NCBI RefSeq assembly: GCF_002934605.1
Contig: NZ_PTJC01000006.1
Coordinates: 1,798,001 to 1,862,000, forward strand
Direction: 5' to 3'
Source: Neolewinella xylanilytica
GTDB lineage: Bacteria > Bacteroidota > Bacteroidia > Chitinophagales > Saprospiraceae
DNA length: 64,000 bases
The notes under the pieces: generated by a model
Told to the model about the DNA's origin: nothing
The model's database searches: none
What the model saw: the letters and a program-made list of their open reading frames with translations, nothing else
Shown here: positions 8,186 to 15,695 of the stretch, in pieces
How positions within the stretch are numbered: position 1 is the stretch's first letter
Layout of the letters: the number at the start of each line of letters is the position of its first letter
Translations under genes and position numbers: made by a program

Positions 8186-11023
8186 CTACCGGGTCAAATA
8201 CTGGCTCCGATTCCGGTCCAATTCCCGGAAGAAGGGATCGGTCATATCCACCACGAAGCGGATGGCTTCGCCCGTAGATTTCATCTCGGGGCCGAGCTGC
8301 TTGTCTACGTTCGGGAACTTGTTAAAGCTGAATACCGGCACCTTGATCGCGTAGCCGCTGGGCTGGGGATTGATGTCGAAATCCTTCAGTTTGTGCGTGC
8401 CCAGCATCACCTTCGTGGCGATGTTGAGGTAGGGAACCTTGTAGGCCTTGGCGATGAAGGGGGTGGTGCGGGAGGCGCGTGGGTTGGCTTCGATCACGTA
8501 GACGATCTCCTCACCGGTCACCTTGTCGGTTCTGATGGCGAACTGAACGTTTAGCAGCCCCTTGATCTTGAGGGCGAAAGCCAGCTTTTCGGCGTATTCC
8601 CGCATCAGGTTCACCGCCGACACACTCAGCGAATAGGTGGGTAGCACCGCGCAGGAGTCACCGGAGTGAATCCCCGCCGGCTCGATGTGCTCCATGATGC
8701 CCATGATGTGCACTTCGTCACCGTCGCAGATGGCGTCGATCTCCGCTTCCTTTGCGCGGTCGAGGAAGTGGTCGACCAGTACCTCGTCGTCCGGCGCTTT
8801 CTTGAAGATGGAAAGCAGGTGGCGCTCCAGCTCGGCGTCGTTGATGACGATCCGCATGTCCTGCCCGCCGAGTACGTAGCTCGGGCGCACCAGTACGGGG
8901 TACTTCACCCGGTTAGCTACTTCGAGCGCCTGGTCGGCGTCCTTGGCGGTGCCGAAGTCGGGGTAGGGGATATCCAGTTCCTTCAGCAGGGTGGAGAAGC
9001 GGCCGCGGTCCTCGGCCAGGTCCAGGGCGTCGTATTTGGATCCGACGATGTTGATGCCGCGATTAGTGAGCTCCTCGGCGAGCTTAAGGGCCGTTTGGCC
9101 GCCCAACTGTACGATGATACCCACCGGCTTTTCGAGTTCGATGATCTCCCAAAGGTGTTCCCAGAAGACCGGTTCGAAGTAGAGTTTATCCGCCGTGTCG
9201 AAGTCGGTGGACACCGTTTCCGGGTTGCAGTTGACCATGATGGCCTCGAAGCCGGCTTCCTGGACCGCTTTGAGTCCGTGGACGCAACAGTAGTCGAATT
9301 CAATGCCCTGACCGATTCGGTTCGGACCGGATCCGAGCACGATGATCTTTTCCCTGTCGGACACCTCGCTTTCGTTTTCCCCGTCGAAGGTGGAGTAGAA
9401 GTAGGGGGTATGGGATTCGAACTCGGCCGCACAGGTGTCGACCATTTTATAGGTGCGGCGGATACCGAGCTTGTAGCGTTGTTGGGTCACGGCTTCTTCG
9501 TCTACCCGCAGCAGGTAGGCGATCTGGATATCGGAATACCCGACTTCCTTGAGCTCGCGGAAGAGGGCTTCGGGCAGGTCTTCCGGCACGTTGTACTTCA
9601 ATACTTCCGCGTCGTAGTCGACGAGTCGCTTGATCTGGTTGATGAACCAGGGGTCGATCTTGGTGAGCTTATGGATGGTCTTGCGGGGCACGCCGAGGCG
9701 CAGGGCGTCCTTCAGGCGGAAGAGGCGGTCGTCGCTCACGTTCTCCAGCCGCTCCAGGATATCGTCGGTCTTGATCCATTCCTTGATATCGGAACCGAGG
9801 CCGGCGCGGCCGTTCTCCAGCGACTGGCAGGCCTTCTGCAGCGCCTCAAGGAAGTTTCGACCGATGCCCATCACTTCGCCGACGGATTTCATCTGCAGCC
9901 CGAGCCGGTGGTCCGCACCGGGAAATTTGTTGAAGTTCCAGCGCGGAATCTTCACGATCACGTAGTCGAGGGTCGGCTCGAAGAAGGCCGAGGTCGTTTT
10001 GGTGATCTGGTTTTTCAGTTCGTCGAGGCGGTACCCAAGGGCTAGTTTCGCGGCGATCTTGGCGATCGGATAGCCGGTGGCCTTGGATGCCAGGGCGGAA
10101 GAGCGGCTTACGCGGGGGTTGATTTCGATGACGATCAGCTCCTCCGTTTCCGGATTCTGACTGAACTGCATGTTGCACCCACCGGCGAAATTTCCCATCG
10201 AGCGCATGGCCTTGATCGCCTGGTTACGCATATCCTGGTAGGCGGTGTCGGAGAGCGTCATAGCCGGCGCAACGGTAATGGAGTCGCCGGTGTGGATGCC
10301 CATCGGGTCGAAGTTCTCGACCGTACAGATGATGACGACGTTGTCCGCCGCGTCCCGCAGCAACTCCAGCTCGAATTCTTTCCAGCCCAGTACGGCCTTG
10401 TCGATCAGCACCTCGTGGGTGGGGCTGGCGTCCAGGCCGCGCCGTAGCATTTCGGGGTATTCGTCTTCGTTGAAACAGAAGCCTCCCCCGAAGCCGCCCA
10501 GGGTATAGCTGGGCCGGATGACCAGCGGGAAGCCGATCTCCTGGGCCGCTTCCATGCCCTCCAGGAAGGAGTTGGCGATCATGGCCGGGGCGCACTTGAG
10601 CCCGATCGATTCCATGTGCTTGCGGAAGAGTTCCCGGTTCTCTGCGAGCTCGATGGCTTCCAGGTCGACGCCGATGAGGCGGACGTTGTATTTGTCCCAC
10701 AGGCCCACCTCGCCGCATTCAATGGCCAGGTTCAGCGCGCTCTGGCCGCCCATCGTGGGCAGCACCGCGTCGATCTGGGGTTGCTCCTTCAGGACCTGCT
10801 CTACGTGCTCGATATCCAGCGGCAGCAGATACACGTGGTCGGCCGTCATCGGGTCGGTCATGATCGTGGCCGGGTTGGGATTGATGATCGTGACCTCGAT
10901 GCCCTCTTCCCGCAGGCTCCTGCTGGCCTGCGTTCCGGAGTAATCGAATTCACAGGCCTGGCCGATAATGATGGGGCCGGACCCGATGATGAGCACGGAT
11001 TTAATGCTAGTGTCCTTTGGCAT
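8186..11023 (-). CDS. carB: Carbamoyl-phosphate synthase large subunit, form without the MGS domain
   Basis: 945 residues that make carbamoyl phosphate from glutamine-derived ammonia, bicarbonate and two ATP, for pyrimidines and arginine. Both homologous halves are complete: [18 protein letters not shown] (13-30) with its ATP-grasp domain, and [16 protein letters not shown] (564-579) with the second. The protein ends just after [10 protein letters not shown] (near 915-925), so the ~130-residue C-terminal MGS-like allosteric domain of E. coli CarB (1,073 residues) is absent. The ending is clean, with no frameshift remnant downstream; a ~950-residue CarB is, as far as I know, usual in Bacteroidota. 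A perfect -7 box (TATCTTTG) lies 27 nt upstream. carA is not in the window. Confidence 0.97.
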   Translation of the reverse strand: MPKDTSIKSVLIIGSGPIIIGQACEFDYSGTQASRSLREEGIEVTIINPNPATIMTDPMTADHVYLLPLDIEHVEQVLKEQPQIDAVLPTMGGQSALNLAIECGEVGLWDKYNVRLIGVDLEAIELAENRELFRKHMESIGLKCAPAMIANSFLEGMEAAQEIGFPLVIRPSYTLGGFGGGFCFNEDEYPEMLRRGLDASPTHEVLIDKAVLGWKEFELELLRDAADNVVIICTVENFDPMGIHTGDSITVAPAMTLSDTAYQDMRNQAIKAMRSMGNFAGGCNMQFSQNPETEELIVIEINPRVSRSSALASKATGYPIAKIAAKLALGYRLDELKNQITKTTSAFFEPTLDYVIVKIPRWNFNKFPGADHRLGLQMKSVGEVMGIGRNFLEALQKACQSLENGRAGLGSDIKEWIKTDDILERLENVSDDRLFRLKDALRLGVPRKTIHKLTKIDPWFINQIKRLVDYDAEVLKYNVPEDLPEALFRELKEVGYSDIQIAYLLRVDEEAVTQQRYKLGIRRTYKMVDTCAAEFESHTPYFYSTFDGENESEVSDREKIIVLGSGPNRIGQGIEFDYCCVHGLKAVQEAGFEAIMVNCNPETVSTDFDTADKLYFEPVFWEHLWEIIELEKPVGIIVQLGGQTALKLAEELTNRGINIVGSKYDALDLAEDRGRFSTLLKELDIPYPDFGTAKDADQALEVANRVKYPVLVRPSYVLGGQDMRIVINDAELERHLLSIFKKAPDDEVLVDHFLDRAKEAEIDAICDGDEVHIMGIMEHIEPAGIHSGDSCAVLPTYSLSVSAVNLMREYAEKLAFALKIKGLLNVQFAIRTDKVTGEEIVYVIEANPRASRTTPFIAKAYKVPYLNIATKVMLGTHKLKDFDINPQPSGYAIKVPVFSFNKFPNVDKQLGPEMKSTGEAIRFVVDMTDPFFRELDRNRSQYLTR

Positions 11024-11050
11024 GGGGGAGTGCGTGGTTCAAAATTCGGG

Positions 11051-11058
11051 CAAAGATA
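11051..11058 (-). promoter_or_regulatory. Putative carB promoter -7 box
   Basis: TATCTTTG on the reverse strand matches the Bacteroidota -7 consensus TAnnTTTG and lies 27 nt before the carB ATG. The nearest upstream TTG has a spacer of only 13 bp, so no good -33 element is visible. Confidence 0.5.
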
Positions 11059-11248
11059 ACACGACCGCACGCAATATGGGCGCCGGAGCGCAGGTGCGAT
11101 GACCGGAAGCGGAATATTCTCTTCCTCCATCGGCGACCGTAACTAAGCCGCCTACTGTTTCCCGGGTGGGAGGGCGGTGCGGGGGTGATTGCCCTACCTT
11201 TGCTTCCTTTCTCCTTCGGCAAATTTACCGGCCCCGATACCAGGGCAC

Positions 11249-11279
11249 TTGGCAACTTCCCCCGGCTTCCGTACCTTTG
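11249..11279 (+). promoter_or_regulatory. Promoter of tRNA-Ser (Bacteroidota primary sigma type)
   Basis: A -33 TTG at 11249-11251 and a perfect -7 TACCTTTG at 11272-11279 with a 20-bp spacer fit the Bacteroidota sigma-A consensus. The predicted start falls near 11285, about 15-20 nt before the mature tRNA 5' end. Confidence 0.75.
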
Positions 11280-11301
11280 CCGCCCGAATAGATCACCCTC
11301 C

Positions 11302-11386
11302 GGAGGAATGGCAGAGTGGTTGAATGCACCGGTCTTGAAAACCGACGTACCGAAAGGTACCGGGGGTTCGAATCCCTCTTCCTCCG
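11302..11386 (+). tRNA. tRNA-Ser(UGA)
   Basis: An 85-nt type II tRNA. The acceptor arms GGAGGAA and TTCCTCC pair fully, the discriminator base is G, and the anticodon loop CTTGAAA carries TGA, which reads UCA codons. The long variable arm (GTACC, loop, GGTAC) and the T loop GGTTCGAATCC are present. CCA is not encoded in full (GCA follows the acceptor). It has its own promoter upstream and an intrinsic terminator 35 nt downstream. Confidence 0.97.
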
Positions 11387-11420
11387 CATAGCTTTGGCTG
11401 CGCCGCCGGCGTAGCCATCA

Positions 11421-11478
11421 AGCCCCCGCCGACGTCGAGCAATTCGTTGCTTGTAAGCCGGCGGGGGCTCGTTGTTTT
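11421..11478 (+). terminator. Intrinsic terminator of tRNA-Ser
   Basis: A perfect 11-bp stem AGCCCCCGCCG (11421-11431) / CGGCGGGGGCT (11459-11469), followed by CGTTGTTTT. Within the loop a second stem AGCAA/TTGCT is closed by a TTCG tetraloop. Confidence 0.85.
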
Positions 11479-11502
11479 AGCCTCGTAAGGCGTTACGATC
11501 GA

Positions 11503-11905
11503 GGATCCGGAGGGGCCCAATCCCAGGGATCAGCACAGCCGGTCCTGGGGCCAACCCTTCCAAAGTATAGGTTGCTGCGTGCCGCCTCATCTCAGCCCGG
11601 AGGGCTTCGACCTTGGATCTATCAGGCCGCTGACTTGCGTTCCCAACTTGAACCTTTGCAGGTTAGGACGGTGTCCGTGCCTCTCGGCGCGGAGGGCACG
11701 CGACCTTGGAATATTGCCGTATAGGCGTAACGCTCCCAGGTTGAACCCTTGCAAGGTGAGACGTTGTGTGTGTGGCCTCTCGGCCCAGAGGGCCCTCGAA
11801 CCTGGAATATTGCCGGATAGGGGTAACGCTCCCAGGTCGAACCCTTCCAGGGTGAGGCGGTGCGCGTGGTAGTTAAGCGACCTGAGCGTGCAGCCTGGAA
11901 AGGCT
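11503..11905. repeat. Degenerate ~95-bp palindromic repeat array
   Basis: Four to five diverged units start at about 11553, 11651, 11744 and 11840, with a partial unit before them and a truncated one ending near 11905. Each unit contains an AACCCTTGCAAGG-like core, a CTCGGCCCAGAGGG-like inverted repeat and a pair CGAACCTGG / CCCAGGTTG around AATATTGCC. Period lengths are 98, 93 and 96 bp. Open frames through it on both strands are products of the repeat, not genes. It fills the space between the tRNA terminator and the next gene. Confidence 0.8.
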
Positions 11906-11908
11906 TCC

Positions 11909-13453
11909 CTACTTTCTATCCTCCCCCGTTTGTCGAATGCGAATACGCTTGTATCCCAACTCGTCCAGGATCAGTGCCCACAGCATTTCGTAGGGTACGA
12001 TTTCCAGGTAATAATCCAGGTTAGTGTCTTCGATCCGTTTGCGTCGCATCATGCGGATGTAGCGCGTCGTGTGTCGCTCTACAGCGGCGCGGTGGAATTG
12101 CTGGGTAGCCAATTGGGCCAATGCCTTGAGAAAGTAGCGGATCCGTTCGAAGCTCTTTCCCTTCAGATGGCGGGAGGCGTACTTATTGATTGCCTCGATG
12201 CTGTACACCGTTTTGCTGTGGCGGCGGTGGAGCACATGATTGATGATTTCAATGATCAACAGGTGAACGTTCCGACTATTCTTTTCCCCGCTAGCGAATT
12301 GGAAAGAGTTCAAAAAGCGGTTGATCCGGAACCGCTGGAAGGTACGGTCATCGGGGTGGGTGCGAATCTGACCCATGCGGACGAGGAGGTAGAGGTAGGC
12401 TTCGATGATCCGGAAGGTTTCGTTGTAGTAGGACAGCAAATTCTTGGTGAGCGTATCCGGGCGAATGGTCAGGAAGGAGTCGTAGGCCTCCTGGAACTTA
12501 CCCGCGCGCAAAGCGAGGAGCAGGAGCAGCTCGTAAACCTTGAGGTAATTGAAGGCAGACGGATCCGTTTTTTCCAGCAATCGACGGGCGAAATCCGTAC
12601 CTCGCTCGTAATCGTTAAGCTGGGTATAGGCTACGGTCAGATTGGCTTCGAAGACCTGGTACATGATCGGCTGGGCGGTCGCCTTTCCATCGAGATAGCG
12701 CAATCCCTTGTTGGCCACTTCAATGACCGCCTCGTAGTCGTGCACGGCCAGGTGGATGTTAAGTTCGAGCAAGTAAACGATGTAGGAAATCAGCGCCAGA
12801 TCGTAAGCCTCGATCGCGTGCCGGTGCTCCAGGTAGGCGCTTCGGGCCGCTTCCTGAATTTCCTCGGCCGTTGAATGGGTGTTGCGCAAGTAGGCAACGT
12901 AATTGAAGCGGGCAACGACATCCTGGTAGCACCGGGATATTTGCTGGTAGCGCATCGCTTCCGCCGCGTAATGGGCGTACTTCTCCGGATCGAAGTGGCG
13001 ATTGGCGTACTGCCGGCGTAGCATCACCGCGCATTGGTAAGCCGCATCGACCAGCTCGAACTGCTCGGCGATGCGAAAGGCTTCCTTCAGGTAAGGTAGC
13101 AGTACGGAGGAAGCTAGAGAAGTGCGCAACTGCTTGGCGATCGCGATCAATTTCCAGACGTAAGCGTGGGCCCGCTCCCGTCGATCCGCCGTCCGCTCAG
13201 TAGGTTTAATGGCCGTCAGGGCATTAAACAGCTGCAACTTTAATCGATGCTTAACCTTCCGAAATGCCGGATCGCCGGCTTCCAGGTCCAGTTGTGCAGC
13301 GGCGCTGTCAGCGCAAGGGTGTTCGGTATGCTGTAAGTAGGCGTAAAGGGTAGTGAGCGCGGAAGGATTGGCGAGGTTACAAGTGCATAACGCGTGGTCC
13401 GCACCCAGTAGCCCTACCAGCTCCGAAAGCTGTTTCATAGTGCAGAAAAACAT
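11909..13453 (-). CDS. Large all-helical protein of unknown function
   Basis: A 514-residue soluble protein with no signal peptide or membrane segment. It reads as a long run of amphipathic helices rich in Ala, Leu, Tyr and Arg, with paired-helix spacing reminiscent of TPR-like solenoids (for example AYTQLNDYERGTDFARRLLE and LALRAGKFQEAYDSF around residues 260-320). I do not recognise a named family. The C-terminus is strongly basic (RYIRMMRRKR near 475), so nucleic-acid or protein binding is possible but unproven. The start is either the ATG at 13453 or MKQL at 13435. A GC-rich inverted repeat (13455-13487) sits directly before the start. It is monocistronic. Confidence 0.75.
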   Translation of the reverse strand: MFFCTMKQLSELVGLLGADHALCTCNLANPSALTTLYAYLQHTEHPCADSAAAQLDLEAGDPAFRKVKHRLKLQLFNALTAIKPTERTADRRERAHAYVWKLIAIAKQLRTSLASSVLLPYLKEAFRIAEQFELVDAAYQCAVMLRRQYANRHFDPEKYAHYAAEAMRYQQISRCYQDVVARFNYVAYLRNTHSTAEEIQEAARSAYLEHRHAIEAYDLALISYIVYLLELNIHLAVHDYEAVIEVANKGLRYLDGKATAQPIMYQVFEANLTVAYTQLNDYERGTDFARRLLEKTDPSAFNYLKVYELLLLLALRAGKFQEAYDSFLTIRPDTLTKNLLSYYNETFRIIEAYLYLLVRMGQIRTHPDDRTFQRFRINRFLNSFQFASGEKNSRNVHLLIIEIINHVLHRRHSKTVYSIEAINKYASRHLKGKSFERIRYFLKALAQLATQQFHRAAVERHTTRYIRMMRRKRIEDTNLDYYLEIVPYEMLWALILDELGYKRIRIRQTGEDRK

Positions 13454-13779
13454 ACGGGCTCGGAGAACTAGCCACTCCGCGAGCCCGATGTAAACGAATA
13501 GGAGAAAACCGGCCCGTGCCGAGGCACGAAAAGCAATTCTTGATCGATGTTTGCCTTAAAGTTCGGACAGGTCATACTATCCTGGTTTCGCTTTCCAGGG
13601 AATGGTCAATCGCGCGCGTCGGTGAAAATGCTGGGTACCGGCAACAAGTCGGTAAAGAGCTAGTATCATATTCACAGTCACGTAGCTACCGGCCGGAATG
13701 CCCACCATTGTTCCGACCACCGGATAAGATTGCGGATAAAGTGGGAGTATCATTCACAAATTACCGCCCCCCCTTTCTT
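13454..13779. other. Intergenic gap with two small inverted repeats
   Basis: 326 bp without a supported gene. Next to the helical-protein start is an inverted repeat CGGGCTC-GGAG / CTCCGC-GAGCCCG (13455-13487), and near 13515 there is a perfect CGTGCC-GA-GGCACG. Either could act in the 5' leader of the reverse-strand gene. A forward open frame from 13516 has no recognisable feature and runs antisense into the lipase gene. Nothing else is seen. Confidence 0.55.
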
Positions 13780-14631
13780 TCAGGGAGTGGTAGGTTTCCC
13801 CACACTTTCAGCGAGCCCTGCTTCCATCCAATCCAGTACGTCAGCCAGCACGGTGGCCGCTATCGGCTCATGGTGCAACTCATGAAAGGCCTCGGGGTAA
13901 ACTTTCAGCGTCACGCCACCGGGGTTCCGTTCGGCGAAGCCAGCGGTCGCGTCCGGGGAAGTGATCCGGTCGCCCTTACCGTGCAGGAGCAAGGTGGGTA
14001 CCGGTAGCCCGCCGGCGTACCGTTGCAGAAATAGCGCGCGGTCGAGCAAGTCGATACCCGTCTGACTGCTCAGTCGGGTGTGCACATAGGCGTCTTTCCG
14101 GTACGCCTCGATGACCGCCGGGTCCCGACTCAGGGCCGACAGGTCCAACTGGTTATCCAGGGTAAAGGTGGGGTAGACGCGGCGCATCAGTTTTCCCACC
14201 GCCACCACCAGGGGGTTGGGTTTGAAGGCTTCCGCGATGTGGGGGGCCGAAACGATCGCGCCCCGGATCGCCGGCTTGCGGTGGATCAGGTAGTGCAACA
14301 ACAACTGACCGCCCATGCTATGGCCGTAGAGGAAGACCGGCACGTGGGGGTAGCGCCGCTCGCAGTGGACCATCAGCTGGGCCACCCCGTCGAGGTAGCT
14401 GCGGTAATTTTTAGCGTAGCCCTTCCGGCCTTCGCTGCGCCCGAACCCCTGACGGTCATAGCCGATAACCGCCATGCCGTGGGCGTTGAAGAATTCGGCG
14501 ACCCCTTCGTAGCGGCGGCAGTGTTCGCCCAGGCCGTGGATGATGCCGACAATCGCCCGGGGATTGTCTACGTGCCAGTCGACGGCGTAGATGCGCAGGC
14601 CCTCCTCGTTCTTCCAGTGAAATTCGTCCAT
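13780..14631 (-). CDS. Alpha/beta hydrolase, monoacylglycerol-lipase-like
   Basis: A 283-residue cytoplasmic alpha/beta hydrolase of the serine aminopeptidase S33/Hydrolase_4 type. The oxyanion motif HGLGEH (34-39), GYDRQGFGRSEGRKGY (58-73), nucleophile elbow GHSMGG (about 103-108), LLLHGKGDRITS (Asp) and AFHELHHE (His) give a full triad in the pattern of bacterial monoglyceride lipases. The likely substrate is a monoacylglycerol or lysophospholipid. The ATG at 14631 is preferred over an upstream start at 14682, which would overlap the fmt promoter region and add an unrelated basic tail. A 7-bp inverted repeat lies just before the start. It is divergent from fmt. Confidence 0.88.
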   Translation of the reverse strand: MDEFHWKNEEGLRIYAVDWHVDNPRAIVGIIHGLGEHCRRYEGVAEFFNAHGMAVIGYDRQGFGRSEGRKGYAKNYRSYLDGVAQLMVHCERRYPHVPVFLYGHSMGGQLLLHYLIHRKPAIRGAIVSAPHIAEAFKPNPLVVAVGKLMRRVYPTFTLDNQLDLSALSRDPAVIEAYRKDAYVHTRLSSQTGIDLLDRALFLQRYAGGLPVPTLLLHGKGDRITSPDATAGFAERNPGGVTLKVYPEAFHELHHEPIAATVLADVLDWMEAGLAESVGKPTTP

Positions 14632-14651
14632 AACGTACGGCAAGGTACGTT
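14632..14651. promoter_or_regulatory. Inverted repeat in the lipase/fmt divergent region
   Basis: AACGTAC (14632-14638) and GTACGTT (14645-14651) are perfect 7-bp arms with a 6-bp spacer, directly abutting the lipase start codon and overlapping a TACCTTGC -7-like box on the reverse strand. It could be an operator or a start-proximal hairpin. Confidence 0.35.
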
Positions 14652-14686
14652 GACCGTATTGCTCCCGCGCCCCGGCGCCCAATTCC

Positions 14687-14694
14687 TACCTTTG
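14687..14694 (+). promoter_or_regulatory. Putative fmt promoter -7 box, adjacent to the start codon
   Basis: TACCTTTG is a perfect -7 element that ends 5 nt before the fmt ATG (14700), so transcription would begin at or within a few bases of the start codon. The best upstream TTG (14659-14661) has a long 25-bp spacer. Confidence 0.5.
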
Positions 14695-14699
14695 TGCCC

Positions 14700-15641
14700 A
14701 TGAAAATTTCGCCTCGCATCGTCTTCATGGGTACGCCCGAATTCGCCGTTCCCAGTCTGGAAAAGCTCGTCGAGGCCGGTTATCCGGTGGTGGGCGTGGT
14801 CACGGCCACGGATAAAATGGGCGGCCGCGGCGGAAAGCAGCTCCTCGAGTCCCCGGTAAAAGTTGCGGCCCAGCGGCTGGGGATCCCCGTCCTGCAACCC
14901 AAAAACCTGAAGGACCCCGGTTTTCAGAACGAACTGCGCGCCCTCAACGCCGACCTTCAGATCGTCGTTGCCTTCCGCATGCTGCCCGAAGCGGTGTGGG
15001 ATATGCCCGAGTTGGGGACCTTTAATTTGCACGGCTCGCTGCTGCCGAAGTACCGCGGGGCCGCCCCCATCAACTGGGCCGTGATCCAGGGGGAGCTGGA
15101 GACCGGCGCCACGACCTTTTTCATCCGCCACGAGATCGATACAGGCGACATCCTCCAACAGCTGCGTATCCCGATCGGGGAGAACGACACCGCCGGCGAC
15201 GTCCACGACCGCATGATGCACGACGGGGCCAACCTCGTCGTCGACACCGTCCGCCAGATCGAAGCCGGCGACTACGAACTACGTAAACAGGACGACACGG
15301 CCGCCACCCCCGCCCCGAAGCTGAACCGGGAAATGGCGCGCATCGATTTCGACCGGCCCGTCCGGGAGGTGCACAACTTCGTGCGTGGCCTGAGCCCCTG
15401 GCCCGCCGCCTGGACGCTCCTCGGGGGCGAGCAGCTGAAAGTGATCCGCACGCGGGTGGAAGCTGCGCGCACCGAAGGAGCACCGGGCACCGTCGTGACC
15501 GACGGCAAAACCCAGCTGAAGGTCGCCTGCCAGGATGGCTACTTGTACATCCACGAACTCCAGCTAGCGGGGCGGAAGCGCATGGCCGTGGAGGAATTTC
15601 TCCGGGGGGTCGACGTCGCGGAAGGAACCGTGCTCGGATAG
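14700..15641 (+). CDS. fmt: Methionyl-tRNA formyltransferase
   Basis: A 313-residue enzyme that formylates the initiator Met-tRNA with 10-formyl-THF. The N-terminal domain has FMGTPEFAVPSL (9-20), FNLHGSLLPKYRGAAPINWA (108-127) and HEIDTGD (144-150); Asn109, His111 and Asp147 align with the catalytic Asn/His/Asp of the formyltransferase family. The C-terminal OB-like domain begins around residue 205 (VREVHNFVRGLSPWPAAW). A GTG at 14694 would add two residues but lies inside the -7 box, so the ATG is chosen. def is not adjacent. The gene is followed on the same strand, after 54 bp, by the Tricorn-like protease. Confidence 0.96.
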   Translation: MKISPRIVFMGTPEFAVPSLEKLVEAGYPVVGVVTATDKMGGRGGKQLLESPVKVAAQRLGIPVLQPKNLKDPGFQNELRALNADLQIVVAFRMLPEAVWDMPELGTFNLHGSLLPKYRGAAPINWAVIQGELETGATTFFIRHEIDTGDILQQLRIPIGENDTAGDVHDRMMHDGANLVVDTVRQIEAGDYELRKQDDTAATPAPKLNREMARIDFDRPVREVHNFVRGLSPWPAAWTLLGGEQLKVIRTRVEAARTEGAPGTVVTDGKTQLKVACQDGYLYIHELQLAGRKRMAVEEFLRGVDVAEGTVLG

Positions 15642-15695
15642 GGCAATTGCCGGCGGGGCTTTTGTAATTTGGGCATTCAATCCCAACCCGGCCCG

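Noticed and set aside
8186-8300. carB as a frameshifted or truncated pseudogene
   Set aside because: The protein ends at the usual border of the second ATP-grasp domain, and no MGS-like sequence continues in another frame downstream.
8004-8354. A 116-codon forward open frame
   Set aside because: Two thirds of it is antisense to the conserved end of carB, and it has no recognisable motif.
8666-10045. Long open frames antisense to carB, and similar ones antisense to sdhA, bshC and the Tricorn-like gene
   Set aside because: They are expected in GC-rich DNA opposite well-conserved genes, and none shows a motif of its own.
11195-11202. A second TACCTTTG box as an upstream tRNA-Ser promoter
   Set aside because: It lacks a TTG at 18-20 bp upstream, while the box at 11272 has one. 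It is likely chance or a weak site.
11579-11872. A 97-codon forward gene rich in Arg, Pro and Cys
   Set aside because: It lies wholly within the palindromic repeat array, and its composition follows the repeat units.
13516-14007. A 163-codon forward gene in the gap before the lipase
   Set aside because: Half of it is antisense to the lipase catalytic region, and the rest shows no domain, signal or start context.
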